From the NCBI GenBank assembly GCA_031290325.1, contig JAITNU010000181.1, forward strand, positions 1 to 11,505: DNA of 11,505 nt, given 5' to 3'. This document shows, one piece after another, positions 11,385 through 11,505 of the stretch. The stretch comes from Treponema sp. Lineage in GTDB: Bacteria > Spirochaetota > Spirochaetia > Treponematales > Breznakiellaceae. How positions within the stretch are numbered: the stretch's first letter is position 1; each line of letters begins with the position of its first letter. Both the position numbers and the translations under genes were made by a program. The notes under the pieces are model-generated. The model saw only the letters and a program-made list of their open reading frames with translations, did no database searches and was not told the DNA's origin.

Positions 11385-11505
11385 GACACTGAAGAATTTG
11401 ATAACTGGCTTAGTGGTATTCGGGATGGCAAAACACAGAAGGTAATCGTCAAACGTATCAGAACCATGTCCCAGGGTACACTCGGTGAAACCCGGTCTCT
11501 TGAAA
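11385..11505 (+). CDS. Second killer-type toxin homologue, partial, start unclear
   Basis: The last 121 bases encode, in one frame, TEEFDNWLSGIRDGKTQKVI then VKRIRTMSQGTLGETRSLE and continue past the window. This matches the N-terminal half of the same addiction-module killer family as the gene at 10678 (compare RWLTNLRDSKARIIARVKRLSQGN), but is clearly diverged from it. The frame is closed upstream by a TGA at 11382-11384 with no ATG, GTG or TTG between, while an ATG at 11375 is in a different frame. So either a frameshift lies near the start or initiation is unusual. An antidote gene would be expected just beyond the window. Upstream lies the 20-bp palindrome. Confidence 0.55.

Noticed and set aside
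1..11505. CRISPR array, complete insertion sequence or rRNA genes
   Set aside because: No regularly spaced direct repeats, no transposase with terminal repeats and no rRNA-like sequence were seen.

Overview
The window looks like a spirochaete chromosome, most likely a host-associated Treponema. The best evidence is a tandem pair of FlaA-type flagellar sheath genes, proteins essentially confined to spirochaetes, beside a class II fructose-bisphosphate aldolase. From memory, T. pallidum keeps a similar neighbourhood around TP0662-TP0664. This assignment is inferred from gene content; no search was run.

Bases 1-3494 are read leftward. From right to left they hold a membrane-anchored periplasmic-binding-protein-like gene, two FlaA paralogues overlapping by 4 bp, an intrinsic terminator, and a 3'-truncated rsmH cut by the window edge. 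The aldolase (3545-4543) is divergent from the binding-protein gene, with interleaved promoters between them. A hypothetical multispanning membrane protein (4650-5285) converges on the aldolase across a GC-rich, hairpin-rich spacer.

Bases 5340-8140 form a cobalt/nickel ECF uptake operon: cbiM with a fused CbiN-like tail, cbiQ, then cbiO. Together they encode the metal-binding component, the transmembrane coupling subunit and the ATPase. The operon has a near-consensus promoter with a dyad inside its spacer, then a leader of about 147 nt rich in competing hairpins and tiny ORFs. A tRNA-Gly(UCC) gene with its own promoter follows.

Bases 8287-11505 differ in character. They form a gene graveyard next to the tRNA: a frameshifted tyrosine-recombinase remnant, a low-GC orphan lipoprotein gene, a broken brnT joined to a start-less hicA, a truncated hicB, a frameshifted phage-like small membrane protein with a tiny lipoprotein, and a killer-toxin gene with two frameshifts followed by an intact antidote gene. 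Last come a perfect 20-bp palindrome and the beginning of a second killer-toxin homologue. At least three toxin types (BrnT, HicA, RelE/ParE-like killer) lie within about 2 kb, and every toxin reading frame is damaged or lacks a normal start, whereas one antitoxin is whole. This fits repeated acquisition at a tRNA locus followed by inactivation of the toxins.

The most promising undescribed element is the structured cbiM leader. I could not match it to a riboswitch class from the sequence alone.
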